A DNA stretch of 64,000 bases, from the NCBI RefSeq assembly GCF_949987535.1, contig NW_026646029.1, positions 868,001 through 932,000 on the forward strand. The letters run 5' to 3'. Each line of letters starts with the position of its first letter. The stretch's first letter is position 1. Under the pieces are notes generated by a model that saw only the letters and a list, made by a program, of their open reading frames with translations, was not told the origin of the DNA and did no database searches. A program made the translations under genes and the position numbers. This DNA comes from Balaenoptera acutorostrata (taxonomy: Eukaryota; Chordata; Mammalia; Artiodactyla; Balaenopteridae). Below, piece by piece: positions 10,350 through 22,019 of the stretch.

Positions 10350-10719
10350 TTTTTTTTTTTTTTCTTTTACATCTTTATTGGAGTATAATTGCTTTACAAT
10401 TGTGTGTTAGTTTCTGCTGTATAAAAAAGTGAATCAGCTATGCGTATACATATAACACCATATCCCCTCCCTCTTGCACCTCCCTCTCACTCCCTTATCC
10501 CACCCTTTTAGGTGGTCACAAAGCACAGAGCTGATCTCCCTGTGCTATGTGGCTGCTTCCCAGTAGCTATCAATTTTACATTTGGTAGTGTATATATGTC
10601 CATACCACTCTCTCACTTTGTCCCAGCTTACCCTTCCCCCTCCCCATGTCCTCAAGTCCTTTCTCTACGTCTGTGTCCTTAATCCTTTCCTGCCCCTAGG
10701 TTCTACATAAACTTTTTTT

Positions 10720-13700
10720 TTTAGATTCCATATATATGTGTTAGCATACGGTGTTTGTTTTTCTCTTTCTGACTTACTTCACTCTGTAGGACAGACTCTA
10801 GATCCATCCACCTCACTAAAAATAACTCAATTTCGTTTCCTTTTATGGCTGAATCATGTTCCATTGTATATATGTGCCACATCTTCTTTATCCATTTATC
10901 TGTTGATGGACACTTAGGTTGCTTCCATGTCCTGGCTATTGTAAATAGAGCTACAGTGAACATTGTGGTACATGACTCTTTTTGAATTATGGTTTTCTCA
11001 GGGTAAATGTCCAGGAGTGGGTTTGCTGGGTTGTATGGTAGTTCTATTTTTAGTTTTTAAGGAACCTTCATACCGTTCTCCCTAGTGGCTATATCAATTT
11101 ACATTCCCACCAACAGTGCAAGAGGGTTCCCTTTTCTCCAATTAATGCCTCTCCAGCATTTATTGTTGGTAGATTTTTTGATGATGGCCATTCTGACTGG
11201 TGTGAGGTGATACCTCGCTGTAGTTTTGATTTGCATTTCTCTAATGATTAGTGATGTTCAGCATCCTTTCATGTGTTTGTTGGCAACCTGTATATCTTCT
11301 TTGGAGAAATGTCTATTTAGGTCTTCTGCCCATTTTTGGATTGGGTTGTTTGGTTTTGTGATATTGAGCTACATGAGCTGCTTTTTGGAGATTAATCCTT
11401 TGCCATTTGCTTCATTTGAAAATATTTTCTCCCATTCTGATGGTTGTCTTTTCATCTTGCTTATGCTTTCCTTTGCTGTGCAAAAGAATTTATGTTTCAT
11501 TAGGTCCCATTTTTTAATTTTTGTTTTTATTTCCATTTCTCTAGGAGGTGGGTCAAAAAGGATCTTGCTGTGATTTATGTCATAGACTGTTCTGCTTATG
11601 TTTTCCTCTAAGAGTTTTATAGTGGCTGGTCTTATATTTAGGTCTCTAATCCATTTTGCGTTTATTTTTGTGTATGGTGTTAGGGAGTGTTCTAATTTCA
11701 TTCTTTTACATGTAGCTGTCCAGTTTTCCCAGCACCACTTACTGAAGACACTGTCTTTTCTCCGTTGTATACCCTTGCCTCCTTTGTCATAGATTAGTTA
11801 ACCATAGGTATGTGGGTTTATCTCTGTGCTTTCTATCCTGTTCTATTGACCTATATTTCTGTTTTTGTGTCAGTACCATATTATCTTGATTACTGTAGCT
11901 TTGTAATATAGTCTGAAGTCTGGAAGTCTGATTCCTCCAGCTCTTTTTTTTCCCCCTCAAGACTGCTTTGGCTATCCAGGGTCTTTTGTGTCTCCCTACA
12001 AATTTTAAGATTTTTTTTTCTTGTTCTGTAGAAAATGCCAAAGGTATTTTGATCGGGATTGCATTAAATCTGTAGATTGCTTTGGGTAGTATAGTCATTT
12101 TCACAATATTGATTCTTCTAATCCAAGAACATGGTATATGTCTCCATCTGTTTATATCATCTTTGATTTCTTTCATCAGTGTCTTATAGTTTTCTGAGTA
12201 CAGGTCTTTTACTTCCTTAGGTAGGTTTATTCCTAGGTATTTTATTCTTTTTGTTGCAGTGGTAATGGGATTGTTTCCTTAATTTCTCTTTCTGATCTTT
12301 CATTTTTAGTGTATAGGAATGCAAGCAATTTCTGTGCATTAATTTTGTACCCTGCAACTTTACCAAATTCATTGATTAGCTCCAGTGGTTTTCTGGTGGC
12401 ATCTTTAGGATTCTCTATGTATGATATCATGTCATCTGCAAACAGTGACAATTTTACTCCTTCTTTCCCTTTGTGTATTCCTTTTATTTCTTTTCCTTCT
12501 CTGATTGCCATGGCTAGGTCTTCCAAAACTATGTTGAATAGCAGTGGTGAGAGTGGACATCCTCGTCTTGTTCCTGATCTTAGAGAAAACGCTTTCAGTT
12601 TTTCACCATTGAGAATGCTGTTTGCTGCGGGTTTGTCATATATGGCCTTTATTATGTTGAGGTAGTTTCCCTCTATGCCCACACTCTGCAGAGTTTTTAT
12701 CGTAAATGGGTGTTGAATTTTCTCAAAATCTTTTCCTTCATCTATTGAGATGATCATATGGTTTTATTGTACAATTTGTTAATACGGTGTATCACATTGA
12801 TTTGTATATATTGAAGAATCCTTGCATCCCTGGGATACACCCCACTTGATCATGGTGTATGATCCTTTTAATGTGTTGTTCGATTCTGTTTGCTAGTATT
12901 TGGTTGAGGATTTTTACATCTATATTCATCAGTGATATTGGTCTATAATTTTCTTTCCTTGTAGTATCTCTGTCTGATTTTGGTATCAGGGTGATGGTGG
13001 TCTCATATAATGAGTTTGGGAGTGTTCCTTCCCCTGCAATTGTTTTGAAGAATTTGAGAAAGTTGGGTGTTAGCTCTTCTCTAAATGTTTGATAGAATTC
13101 ACCTGTGATGCCATCTGGTTCTGGACATTTGTTTGTTGGAAGATTTTTAATCACAGTTTCAAATTCATTGCTTGTGATAGGTTTGTTCATATTTTCTATT
13201 TCTTCCTGGTTCAGTCTTGGAAGGTTATCCCTTTCTAAGAATTTGTCCATTTCCTCCAGGTTGTCCATTTTATTGGCATAGATTTGCTTGTAGTAGTCTC
13301 TTAGGATGCTTTGTATTCCTGTGGTGTCTGTTGTAACTTCTCCTTTTTCACGTCTAATTTTGTTGATTTGAGTCCTCTCCCTCTTTTTCTTGAGTCTGGC
13401 TAAAGGTTGATCATTATTGCTTATCTTCTCAAAGAACCAGCTTTTAGTTTTATTGATCTTTGCTTTCGTTTTCTTTGTTTCTATTTCATTTATTTCTGCT
13501 CTGATCTTTAAGATTTCTTTCCTTCTACTAACTTTGGGTTTTGTTCTTCTTTCTCTAGTTCCTCTAGGTGTAAGGTTAGATTGTTTATTTGAGATTTTTC
13601 TTGTTTCTTGAGGTAGGCTTGTATTGCTATAAACTTCCCTCTTAGAACTGCTTTTGCCGCATCCCATAGGTTTTGGATCATCGTGTTTTTGTTGTCATTT

Positions 13701-14490
13701 GTCTCTAGGAAGTTTTTGATTTCCTCTTTGATTTCTTCAGTGATCTCTTGGTTATTTAGTAACGTATTGTTTAGCCTCCATGCGTTTGTGTTTTTTTACG
13801 GTTTTTTTCCGTGTAATTGATTTCTAATCTCATAGCATTGTGGTCGGAACAGCTGCTTGACATGATTTCAGTTTTCTTAAATTTACTGAGGCTTTGTGAC
13901 CCAAGATGTGATCTATCCTGGAGAATGTTCCGTGTGCAGTTAAGAAGAACGTGTAATCTGCTGTTTTTGGGTGGAATATCCTATAAATATCAATTAACTC
14001 TATCTGGTCTATTGTGTCATTTAAAGCTTGTGTTTCCTTATTAATTTTTTGTCTGGCTGATCTCCACTGGTGTAAGTGAGCTGTTAAAGTCCCCCACTAT
14101 TATTGTGTTACTGTTGATTTCCTCTTTTATAGCTGTTACCAGTTGCCTTATACATTGAGGTGCTCCTATGTTGGGTACATATATATTTATAATTGTTATA
14201 TCTTCTTCTTGGATTGATCCCTTGACCATTATGTAGTGTCTTTCCTTGTCTCTTGTAACATTCTTTATTTTAAAGTCTATTTTATCTGATATGAGTATTG
14301 CTACTCCAGCTTTCTTTTGATTTTCATTTGCATAGAATATATTTTTCCATCGCCTCACTTTCAGTCTGTGTGTGTCCCTAGGTCTGAAATGGGTCTCTTG
14401 TAGACAGCATATATATGGGTCTTGTTTTTGTATCCATTCAGCGAGCCTGTGTCTTTTGGTTGGAACATTTAGTGCATTCACGTTTAAGGT
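10720..14490 (-). pseudogene. L1 ORF2 pseudogene (endonuclease / reverse transcriptase)
   Basis: ORF2p normally nicks target DNA and reverse-transcribes L1 RNA. Fragments in order on the minus strand: an endonuclease N-terminal part at 14,041-14,481 (CCLQETH and GDFN motifs); pre-RT and RT fingers at 12,792-13,667 (including YRPISLMN); RT palm at 12,242-12,757 with the catalytic FADDM motif at 12,428-12,442 and a [12 protein letters not shown] motif; further pieces at 11,787-12,176 and 11,369-11,701; and the C-terminal end at 10,721-10,963. Stops or frameshifts separate every piece, including a gap in the endonuclease C-terminal half (13,668-14,040). Family ORF2p is about 1,275 residues; the longest uninterrupted piece here is 291. 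Confidence 0.88.
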
Positions 14491-14539
14491 AATTATCGAT
14501 ATGTATGTTCCTATTACTATTTTCTTAATTGTTATGGGG

Positions 14540-15435
14540 TTGTCTTGGTGGGTCCTTTTCTTCTCTTGTGTTTCCCACTTAGAGAAGTTCCTTTAGCATT
14601 TGGTGTAGAGCTGGTTTCATGGTGCTGAATTCGCTTAGCTTTTGCTTGTCTGTAAGGCTTTTGATTTCTCCATCAAATCTGAATGAGATCTTTGCAGGGT
14701 GGAGTACTCTTGGTTGTAGGTTCTTCCCTTTCATCACTTTAAATTGATCATGCCACTCCCTTCTGGCTTGTAGATTTTCTGCTGAGAAATCAGCTGGTAT
14801 CCTTATGGGAGTTCCCTTGTATGTTATTTGTCATTTTTCCCTTGCTGCTTTCAATAATTTTTCTTTGTCGTTAATTTTTGTCAATTTGATTACTATGTGT
14901 CTTGTCATTTTTCTCCTTTGGTTTATCCTGCCTGGGACTCTCTGTGCTTCTGGACTTGGGTGGCTATTTCTTTTCCCATGCTAGGGAAGTTTTTGACCAT
15001 AATCTCTTCAAATATATTCTCGGGTCCTTTCTCTCTCTTCTCCTTCTGGGACCCCTATCATGCGAATGTTGTTGTGTTTAATGTTGTCCCAGAGGACTCT
15101 TGGGGTGTCTTCATTTATTTTCATTATTTTTCTTTATTCTGTTCCATGGCAGTGATTTCCACCTTTCTGTCTTCCAGGTCACTTATCCGTTCTTCTGCCA
15201 CAGTTATTCTGCTACTGATTCCTTCTAGTGTATTTTTCATTTCAGTTATTACATTGTTCACCTCTGTTTGTTTGTTCTTTAATTTTTCTAGGTGTTTGTT
15301 CCTTAATTCTTCTAGGTCTTTGTTAAGCGTTTCTTGCGTCTTCTCGATCTTTGCCTGCTTTCTTTTTCCAAGGTCTTGGCTCAACTTCACTATCATTATT
15401 CTGAATTCTTTTTCTGGAAGGTTCCCTATCTCCAC
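14540..15435 (-). pseudogene. L1 ORF1 pseudogene
   Basis: ORF1p is the RNA-binding, trimeric coiled-coil partner of ORF2p. The only open stretch is 103 codons (15,124-15,435), rich in Lys, Glu and Leu, which matches the coiled coil. Downstream minus-strand sequence near 15,030-15,060 still shows residues recalling the conserved RNA-binding domain (GVPEGEE), but out of frame. Position just upstream of ORF2 fits the family. Confidence 0.75.
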
Positions 15436-15439
15436 GTCA

Positions 15440-16052
15440 TTTCATTTTTTTTTCTGGGGTTTTATCTTGTTCCTTGATCTGGTATAAAGTCCTCTGCCTT
15501 GTCATTTTGTCTATCTTTCTGTGAATGTGGTTTTCCTTCCACAGGCTGCAGAATTGTAGTTCTTCTTGCTTCTGCTGTCTGCGCTCTGGTGGATGAGTCT
15601 ATCTTAGAGGCTTGTGCAAGCTTCCTGATGGGAGGGACTGGTGGTGGGTAGAGCTGGGTGTTGCTTTGGTGGGCAGAGCTTTAATCCACGTGTCTGCAGA
15701 TTAAACAAAACTTTAATAAAAAGTTTAATCCACTTGTCTGCTGATGCATGGGGCTGGGTTCCTTCCCTGTTGGTTGTTTGGCCTGAGGCGACCCAGCACT
15801 GGAGCCTACCTTGCTCTTGGTGGGGCTGATGGCGGACTCTGGGAGGGCTCACACCAAGGAGTATTTCCCAGAACTTCTGCTGCCAGTGTCGTTGTCCTCA
15901 CGGTGAGCCACAGCCACAGCCACCACCTGCCTCTGCAGGAGACCCTCTAAAAGTAGCAGGTAGTTCTGGTCATTCTCCTACAGGGTCACTGCTCCTTCCC
16001 CTGGGTCCTGATGTGCACACTACTTTGTGTGTGCCCTCCAAAAGTGGAGTAT
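15440..16052 (-). promoter_or_regulatory. L1 5' UTR
   Basis: GC-richer sequence upstream of ORF1, the part of an L1 that normally holds its internal promoter. It resembles cetartiodactyl L1 5' UTRs as I know them up to about 16,052, where similarity stops, so the promoter end may be truncated. It contains a short internal duplication (15,680-15,697 and 15,724-15,741). No individual promoter element was identified. Confidence 0.7.
15680..15741 (+). repeat. Short direct repeat with inverted core in L1 5' UTR
   Basis: An 18-bp segment beginning TTTAATCCAC occurs at 15,680-15,697 and again at 15,724-15,741 with one difference, 44 bp apart. Between the copies lies AT-rich sequence containing ATTAAAC and GTTTAAT, which are inverse complements. 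The intervening bases look like an addition to the usual L1 sequence. Confidence 0.65.
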
Positions 16053-16424
16053 CTGAGTGGAGTTGAGACTCTGCGTGGAGTCGCACAGACTCTGGGTCCT
16101 GTGAAGCTTCGATGTTTTGTGGTTCTAGAAATCCTATAGGAGACGGTCCACAGCAGGTGAAGCTAATGTTGTCAGTAGAGGTGTTGAAGCCAAAGATCTG
16201 CAGTTCCGACTAGAGGTGCCGATGTACATACAGGACAAAATCATGTCGTGTGAATGTAGTTCAGGCATGTTTAAGATGAATGCAGTCATGTTAATGCCTA
16301 CCATATTCTATCTTGAGCCTCTCCTCAGGGACCCCCTCCTCAGTTCCTGAGGCTCCTGTAAGTCATGTACAGGGGACTGGAGAGTGGGCTCTGTCCAGTC
16401 TGAGCCCTGAGTTACCCTGTGTGT
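16053..16424. other. Unrecognised interval between L1 elements
   Basis: No gene or repeat recognised. It lies between the 5' end of the near-full-length L1 and the first trace of an older L1. Confidence 0.45.
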
Positions 16425-16520
16425 ATCTTAGGATACTTTGTATTTCTGTGGTGTCTGTCTGTTGTAACATCATCTCTTTCATTTCAGATTTATTGGGCCC
16501 TCTCTTTTTAAAAAAAACAT
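16425..16520 (-). mobile_element. Old L1 ORF2 fragment
   Basis: About 95 bp that aligns, with substitutions and small indels, to the part of the neighbouring L1 at about 13,299-13,385. It is clearly more diverged than the other L1 copies and ends in an A run near 16,510. Confidence 0.6.
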
Positions 16521-16799
16521 ACTACTGTTGTCTTTTATTCTTTACAGAAGTTTAATAAGTGTTTAGTCTACTATCCTTACCCTATGTATACTTTTTGCAG
16601 TGAGATTTTTACTTTTCTTTGTTTCCTTGTTACTATCAATAATTAGTGAGACTTCTTTTAAGCTACCTTCAACTTTGCTTATAAAGCTGCTTTATTAGTG
16701 ATGACAGAGCCTTAATGGAAGTCATGTTCTGGTTGTAAATTAGAATGCAATGTGCCAGCAAAAAGCCCCTTAAGTTTATGTCTCATTACTTCTTGTTCT
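16521..16799. other. AT-rich interval, nothing recognised
   Basis: No motif, gene or repeat recognised. It may be a decayed part of the flanking ancient L1. Confidence 0.45.
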
Positions 16800-17660
16800 T
16801 TTTTAAATTTAATTTTTATTTTTTGTCAGAGCAAATTTGATTAAAATGTTTTGTTTCTTCTAGGTGTGCAAGATGTGGTTCTTTTAAACATATACATATA
16901 TCTATTCTTCTTTGGATCATTTTCCCATGTAGGTTATGACACAATGTTGAGCAGTCTTGTCTTGGTATTACATAGGTCTTTGGTGATTACATATTTCACA
17001 TGTGTTTCTATATCTATCTTAACCCCAATATCCTAATGTATCCAATCCTCACACCTTTCCATTTGGTGAACCATAAGTTTGTTTAATGAATCTGTGATTG
17101 CATTTCTCTGTGGAAATATCTTCATTGGTATCAATTTTTAGCTAAGACCTATAAGTGATATTATAGGATATGTGTCTTTGGCTTTCTGACTTAGTACAAT
17201 TTGCCTGATTACCTCAAGAATCATACATGGTGCTGCAAATGGCATTGTTTCATTTTTTTCCCTGGCTAATATTCCATCTGTACGTGTACCAGTTCTTCTT
17301 TGGCCACGCACCTCTTGATGGACTTTCTGGTTGCCTCCATGTCTGGGCTATTGTAATACTGCTGCAATGCACATTTGCTTGCCTCTGTCTTTCCAGTTCT
17401 ATCTTCTTATGTTATAGGCCAAGGAGTGGGCTTGCTGTATCATATGGTAGCTCAGTGTGTACGTTTTAAAGGCACCACCATTCAGTTCTCATTAGTGGCT
17501 CTTTCCAGGTTATGTCCCACATAAAATTGAGGGTATGCATTTCTCCAAAACACCTTCAATATTTATTGTTTGTAGTTTTCTTGCTAATGGTTATTCTAAC
17601 AGGTGCGAGCTGATACCTCTCTGTGGTTGAATTTGCATGTGTCCCATAATCTGTTGAAAT
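16800..17660 (-). mobile_element. Ancient L1 3' end
   Basis: Minus-strand L1 3' UTR followed by ORF2 C-terminal sequence. Landmarks from the younger copies can be followed in order, for example near 17,180, 17,340 and 17,580, but with many substitutions and indels and no open frame of useful length. It is older than the two L1 copies to its left. Confidence 0.75.
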
Positions 17661-17930
17661 TCAGCTTTAAAGCATGCCCTTTCTATTTATCAAACTGTGA
17701 TTACAGCTTAGTTCTTCAAAGTGTTTTCTTAAAGTAAGTGTCACATTTTGAAAATTTTTGGCCATTACCTCCCTCAAGACATTTTGAAGGCAGGTTTCAT
17801 TTACAGCCCTGAAGTACTTGTTCATATGAAGTGACCATTAGCACAGGTTTTAAAGTTGCATTTGCAGGTAACGGCCAGAGGGTGGCAGCCTTTCCACGTA
17901 ACCCAATCTGGTAACTAGGGAAAGAGACCT
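17661..17930. other. Unrecognised interval before the satellite resumes
   Basis: No gene or repeat recognised. Weak similarity to satellite phase r of about 1,170-1,190 starts near 17,893, so the last 40 bp may belong to M4. Confidence 0.45.
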
Positions 17931-18498
17931 TCAGCCCCAAAAGTGTCCAGCGTTATTTCTCATCCAGCTGTGGGTCTAGATATGGTCACAACAGGTTGCA
18001 TCACAGCCCTGCAACGAATTATGTAAAAATTTCTCTCTCTATAACTGTCTTAGTTTTTTGGGTTTTTTAAAGTAATTTATTTTTACAATGGGGTTTCCAT
18101 GATTTTCACTGCTGTGTTTAGGCCCCTTTACACCCACTTGATTCACTTACAGAGAGATATTAATACATAGGTTTTAAGATTCTTACTAGTCAGATATATT
18201 CTTGTTCGTGGAATAGGGGGTGCTGCGTACAGTTCACTGAGCAAGGAGTAGGTCTTGTCTATTACATATTTGGTTTATGGAGCGATATCTGTGCTAATTT
18301 CAAACCCTTGTTTTATGCATGACCCACCTCACCTTTCCCGTTAAGCAGCCATAGTGTGTTTTCTAAATGTGTGACTCTGTTCTGTTTTGTAATTCACTTT
18401 AAGTTTAGCGATTTTTACATTCCCTCTATAAGTGATACTTTTTGATAAGTGTCTTTTTCTGTGTGACTTATTTCACTTAGAATCATCGTACCTACATC
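17931..18498 (+). repeat. Satellite monomer M4, partial
   Basis: The array resumes at about r=1,190 and runs to the end of the monomer. M3 stopped at about r=1,107, so the two edges of the island differ by only 60-85 bp of phase. M4 has many private substitutions compared with the array interior. Confidence 0.85.
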
Positions 18499-20255
18499 CA
18501 CTCATCATGCTGCTAGTAGCCTTATGACATTGATTTCATGGATGAGTCATATTCCATTGTACATAAGTACCACAACTTCTTTATCCATTTTCCTTTTTCC
18601 TGGGATATTTAAGGTGTACCGAAGTGGAGGTTCTTGAAAACAGAACAGCCCTAAACTTTGGGGTGCCTGTGTCTTGTTGATTTTTAATTTTCCCAATTTA
18701 TACACCCATGAGTGGAAGTGCCCTATGCTCTCTAAGCTGTGTTTCTTAGATGTTTCAGGGCACACCATACATTCTCCAGAGTGGCTGTTGGCAATTTTCA
18801 TCCCGCCCATGAGCATAACGAAGTTCTCATTTCTCCATGGCCTCTCCTGCATTTCTGGTTTTTACAATTTTTTAGGATGACTCTTTTGACCGATGGGAAG
18901 TGAGACTTCTTTGTAGTGCTGATTTGCATTTACGGCTTGCTTCGTTGGCCCAAAAGCGCGTATGCCTTTTTTCCTGAATATATTCCGGAAAAAACGCATA
19001 CGCCCTTTTTGGCCAAGTGCACCATTGTCGACATTTTGAAGCTTTTCATGTGCTTTAGGTGCGATTCGTATCTACCTCCTGAAATCTGTTTCCTGCAATT
19101 TTCCCTTGCTTTGAAATCCTCTTCGCTGCCTTCCTTCAATATATTTTTGGACGAGAGTTATCATTTATAACTCTGCAGGTTTGTGAATTGCAGTGACCGT
19201 GAACTCTATTTTTCAACTCGCTTTTTGTGAGCTGGCGGCAAATCCGCCGGATTGCTTCAGGCACTATTCTGGTTCTAGGGAGCAGGCCAAGCCTGTGTTT
19301 AATTCTTCTTCCTGTTGGGAAATTAGAGTGACCTCTGCTTTTACCAACACTTAGAGCTAGTCTCTCATTGGTTCCCCCGATTCCCGTTCATCCTCACGGC
19401 AGTTTGCAAACTGGATGAAACTGGGGGTGAAAGGTGCTGATTCTCCAAGTGGGGAGATTGTTAGTAAAGTGGCAGGAATGGCAATACAGAGCACCAGGAG
19501 ATGAGAAATGAGGTGCCTTTTAGAAAACTTTCCCGATCACATGATGTACCATTCTCTGGGTTTCCCATGCATATTTTTGGAGTAGGAAGATTCCGTTGAA
19601 CCTGGAGATTTGGGACTCATGGAATGAGTACCAGGCAGTATTACTTTAAAGGGTCTGAGTTTGCTCACCCAACCTCACCAAACCTCTCAGCTGCAAGAGT
19701 GTCCAAACTTATGTCTCATCCAGCTGTGGGTCTAGATATGGTCAATCCAGGTTGCATCACAGCCCCTGAATGAATTGTGTGAGAATTTCTCTCTCTTTCA
19801 CTGTCTTTGTTTCATGGGTTTTTTAAAGTAATTTATTTTTATAATGGGGTTTAGCTGCTTTTCACTGCACTATTTATGCCGCTTTACAAACACTTGACAC
19901 ACTTACAGAGAGATATCAATACATACGTTTTAAGATTCTTACTAGTCAGATATATTCTTTTGCGGTGAATAAGGAGTGTTGAGTCCAGTTGACTGAGCAA
20001 GGAGTAGGTATTGTCTATTACACATTGGGTTTATGGAACGGTATCGGAGCTAAGTTGAAACCCTTGTTTTATGCATCACCCCACCTCACCTTTCCCGTTA
20101 AGCAGCCACAGTGTGTTTTCTAAATGTGTGACTCTGTTCTGTTTTGTAATTCAGTAAATGTGTAATGGTTTTTACATTCCGTCTATAAGTGATATCTTAT
20201 GATAAGTGTCTTTTTCTGTGTGACTTATTTCACTTAGAATCATCGTACCTGAATC
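18499..20255 (+). repeat. Satellite monomer M5, diverged edge copy
   Basis: 1,757 bp. The first complete monomer right of the island and the most diverged complete copy in this block. Its palindrome (18,945-19,016) has four substitutions, at 18,951, 18,957, 18,966 and 18,986. Confidence 0.9.
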
Positions 20256-22019
20256 CACTCATCATGCTGCTACCAGCCCTATGACATTGATTTCATGGCT
20301 GAGTGATATTCCTTTGTGCATAACGACCACAACTTCTTTATCCATTTTTCTCTTTCCTGGGATATTTGAGGTGTAATGAAGTGGAGGTTCTTGTCAACAG
20401 AGCAGCCCAAAACTTTGGGGTGCCTGTGTCTTGCTGATTTTTAGTTTTCCCAATTTATACGCCCATGAGTGGAAGTGCCCTATGCTCTCTAAGCTATGTT
20501 TTTTAGATGTTTCAGGACCCACCGTACACTTCTCCACAGTGGCTGTTGGCAATTTACATCCCGCCCATCAGCGTAGCAAGGCTCCCATTTCTCCATGGCC
20601 GGTCCTGCATTTCTGGTTTGGACACTTTTTTCCGCATGGCCCTTTTGCCCAATGAGAAGGGAGACTTCTTTGTAGCGCTGACTTGCCTTTCCAGCTTGCT
20701 TGGTTGGCCAAAAAGGGCGTATGCGTTTTTTCCTGAATATATTCAGGAAAAAATGCATACGCCCTTTTTGGCCAAGAGCATCATTGTCCACGTTTTGCCG
20801 CTTTTCAGGTGCTTTCAAGGCGATTCGAATCTACCTCCTGAAATCTGTTTCCTGCAATTCTGCCTTGCTTTCAAATCCTCTTCGTTGCCTTCCCTCAATA
20901 TATTTGTGGATGAGAGTTATCATTTATAACTCTGCAGGTTTGTGAATTGCAGTGCCCCTGAGCTCCATTTTTCAAGTCGCTTTTTTGGGAGCTGGCCGCA
21001 AAAGCACAGGATTGCTTCAGGCCCTATTCTGGTTCCAGAGGGCAGGCTAAGCCTGTGGTTAATTCTTCTTCCTGATGGGAAAATAGAATGACCTGTGCTT
21101 GTCCCAACACCTAGAGCTAGTCTCTCATTGGTTCCCCCTCTTCCCGTTCATCCTCAGGACAAATTGCAACCTGTACGGAACAGGAGTTTAGTTAAAGGTG
21201 CTGATTCTCCAAGGAGGGAGATGGCTAGTAAAGCGGCTGGAATGGCGAACCCGAGCACAAGGAGATGAGAAATGAGGTGCATTTTAGAAACCTTTCCCGA
21301 TCACACGGTGTACCATCTTCTGGGTTTCTCATGCATGTTTTCGACGTAGGAAGATGCCCTTGAACCTGGAGATTTGGGACCCATGGGATGGGTACCATGC
21401 AGTATTACTTTAAAGGGTCTGCGTTGGCTCACGCAACCTCACCAAACCTCTCAGCCCCAAGAGTGTCCACCCTTATGTCTCAATCAGCTGTGGGTCCAGA
21501 TATGGTCAATCCAGGTTGCATCACAGCCCCTGAACGAATTGTGTAAGAATTTCTCTCTCTTTCACTGTCTTTGGTTCACTGGTTTTGAAAAGTCATTTAT
21601 TTTTATAATGGGGTTTAGCTGCTTTTCACGGCTGTGTTTATGCCACTTTACACCCCCTTGACTCACTTACAGAGAGATATCAATACATAGGTTTGAAGAT
21701 TCTTACTAGTCAGATATATTCTTGTGCGGTGAATAGGGGGTGTTGAGGCCAGTTCACTGAGCAAGGAGTAGGTCTTGTCTATTACATATTGGGTTTATGG
21801 AATGGTATCTGAGCTAATTTGAAACCCTTGTTTTATGCATCACCCCACCTCACCTTTCCCGTTCAGCAGCCATAGTGTGATTTCTAAACGTGTGACTCTC
21901 TTCTGTTTTGTCATTCAGGTCAAGTGTAGCGGTTTTTACATTCCCTCTATAAGTGATATCTTATGATAAGTGTCTTTTTCTGTGTGACTTATTTCACTTA
22001 GAATCGTCGTACCTAAATC
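20256..22019 (+). repeat. Satellite monomer M6
   Basis: 1,764 bp, the longest copy; a 4-bp gain lies near 21,185-21,195. The palindrome (20,704-20,775) has one mismatch, a C-to-T change at 20,754 within a CpG. Confidence 0.92.

Larger units (their letters stand above)
10350..16052 (-). mobile_element. Near-full-length L1, inactivated
   Basis: About 5.7 kb on the minus strand: a T run at 10,350-10,368 (poly(A) tail), 3' UTR, ORF2 remnants (~10,720-14,490), ORF1 remnants (~14,540-15,435), then a GC-richer 5' UTR to about 16,052. The order and spacing are those of a complete mammalian L1, and the 5' UTR resembles cetartiodactyl L1 elements I know. ORF2 is open only in pieces, so it cannot retrotranspose itself. 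I found no convincing target-site duplication. Confidence 0.88.

Noticed and set aside
12242..13667. Functional reverse transcriptase gene
   Set aside because: The RT motifs are real, but the frame is interrupted within ORF2 and on both sides of this region. It is a dead L1.
14897..15487. 196-codon plus-strand open frame
   Set aside because: It is antisense to L1 ORF1 and rich in Phe, Ser and Leu, as expected from reading a Lys/Glu-rich coiled coil backwards.
16052..16424. Target-site duplication for the near-full-length L1
   Set aside because: No direct repeat of the bases just before 10,350 could be found after 16,052.
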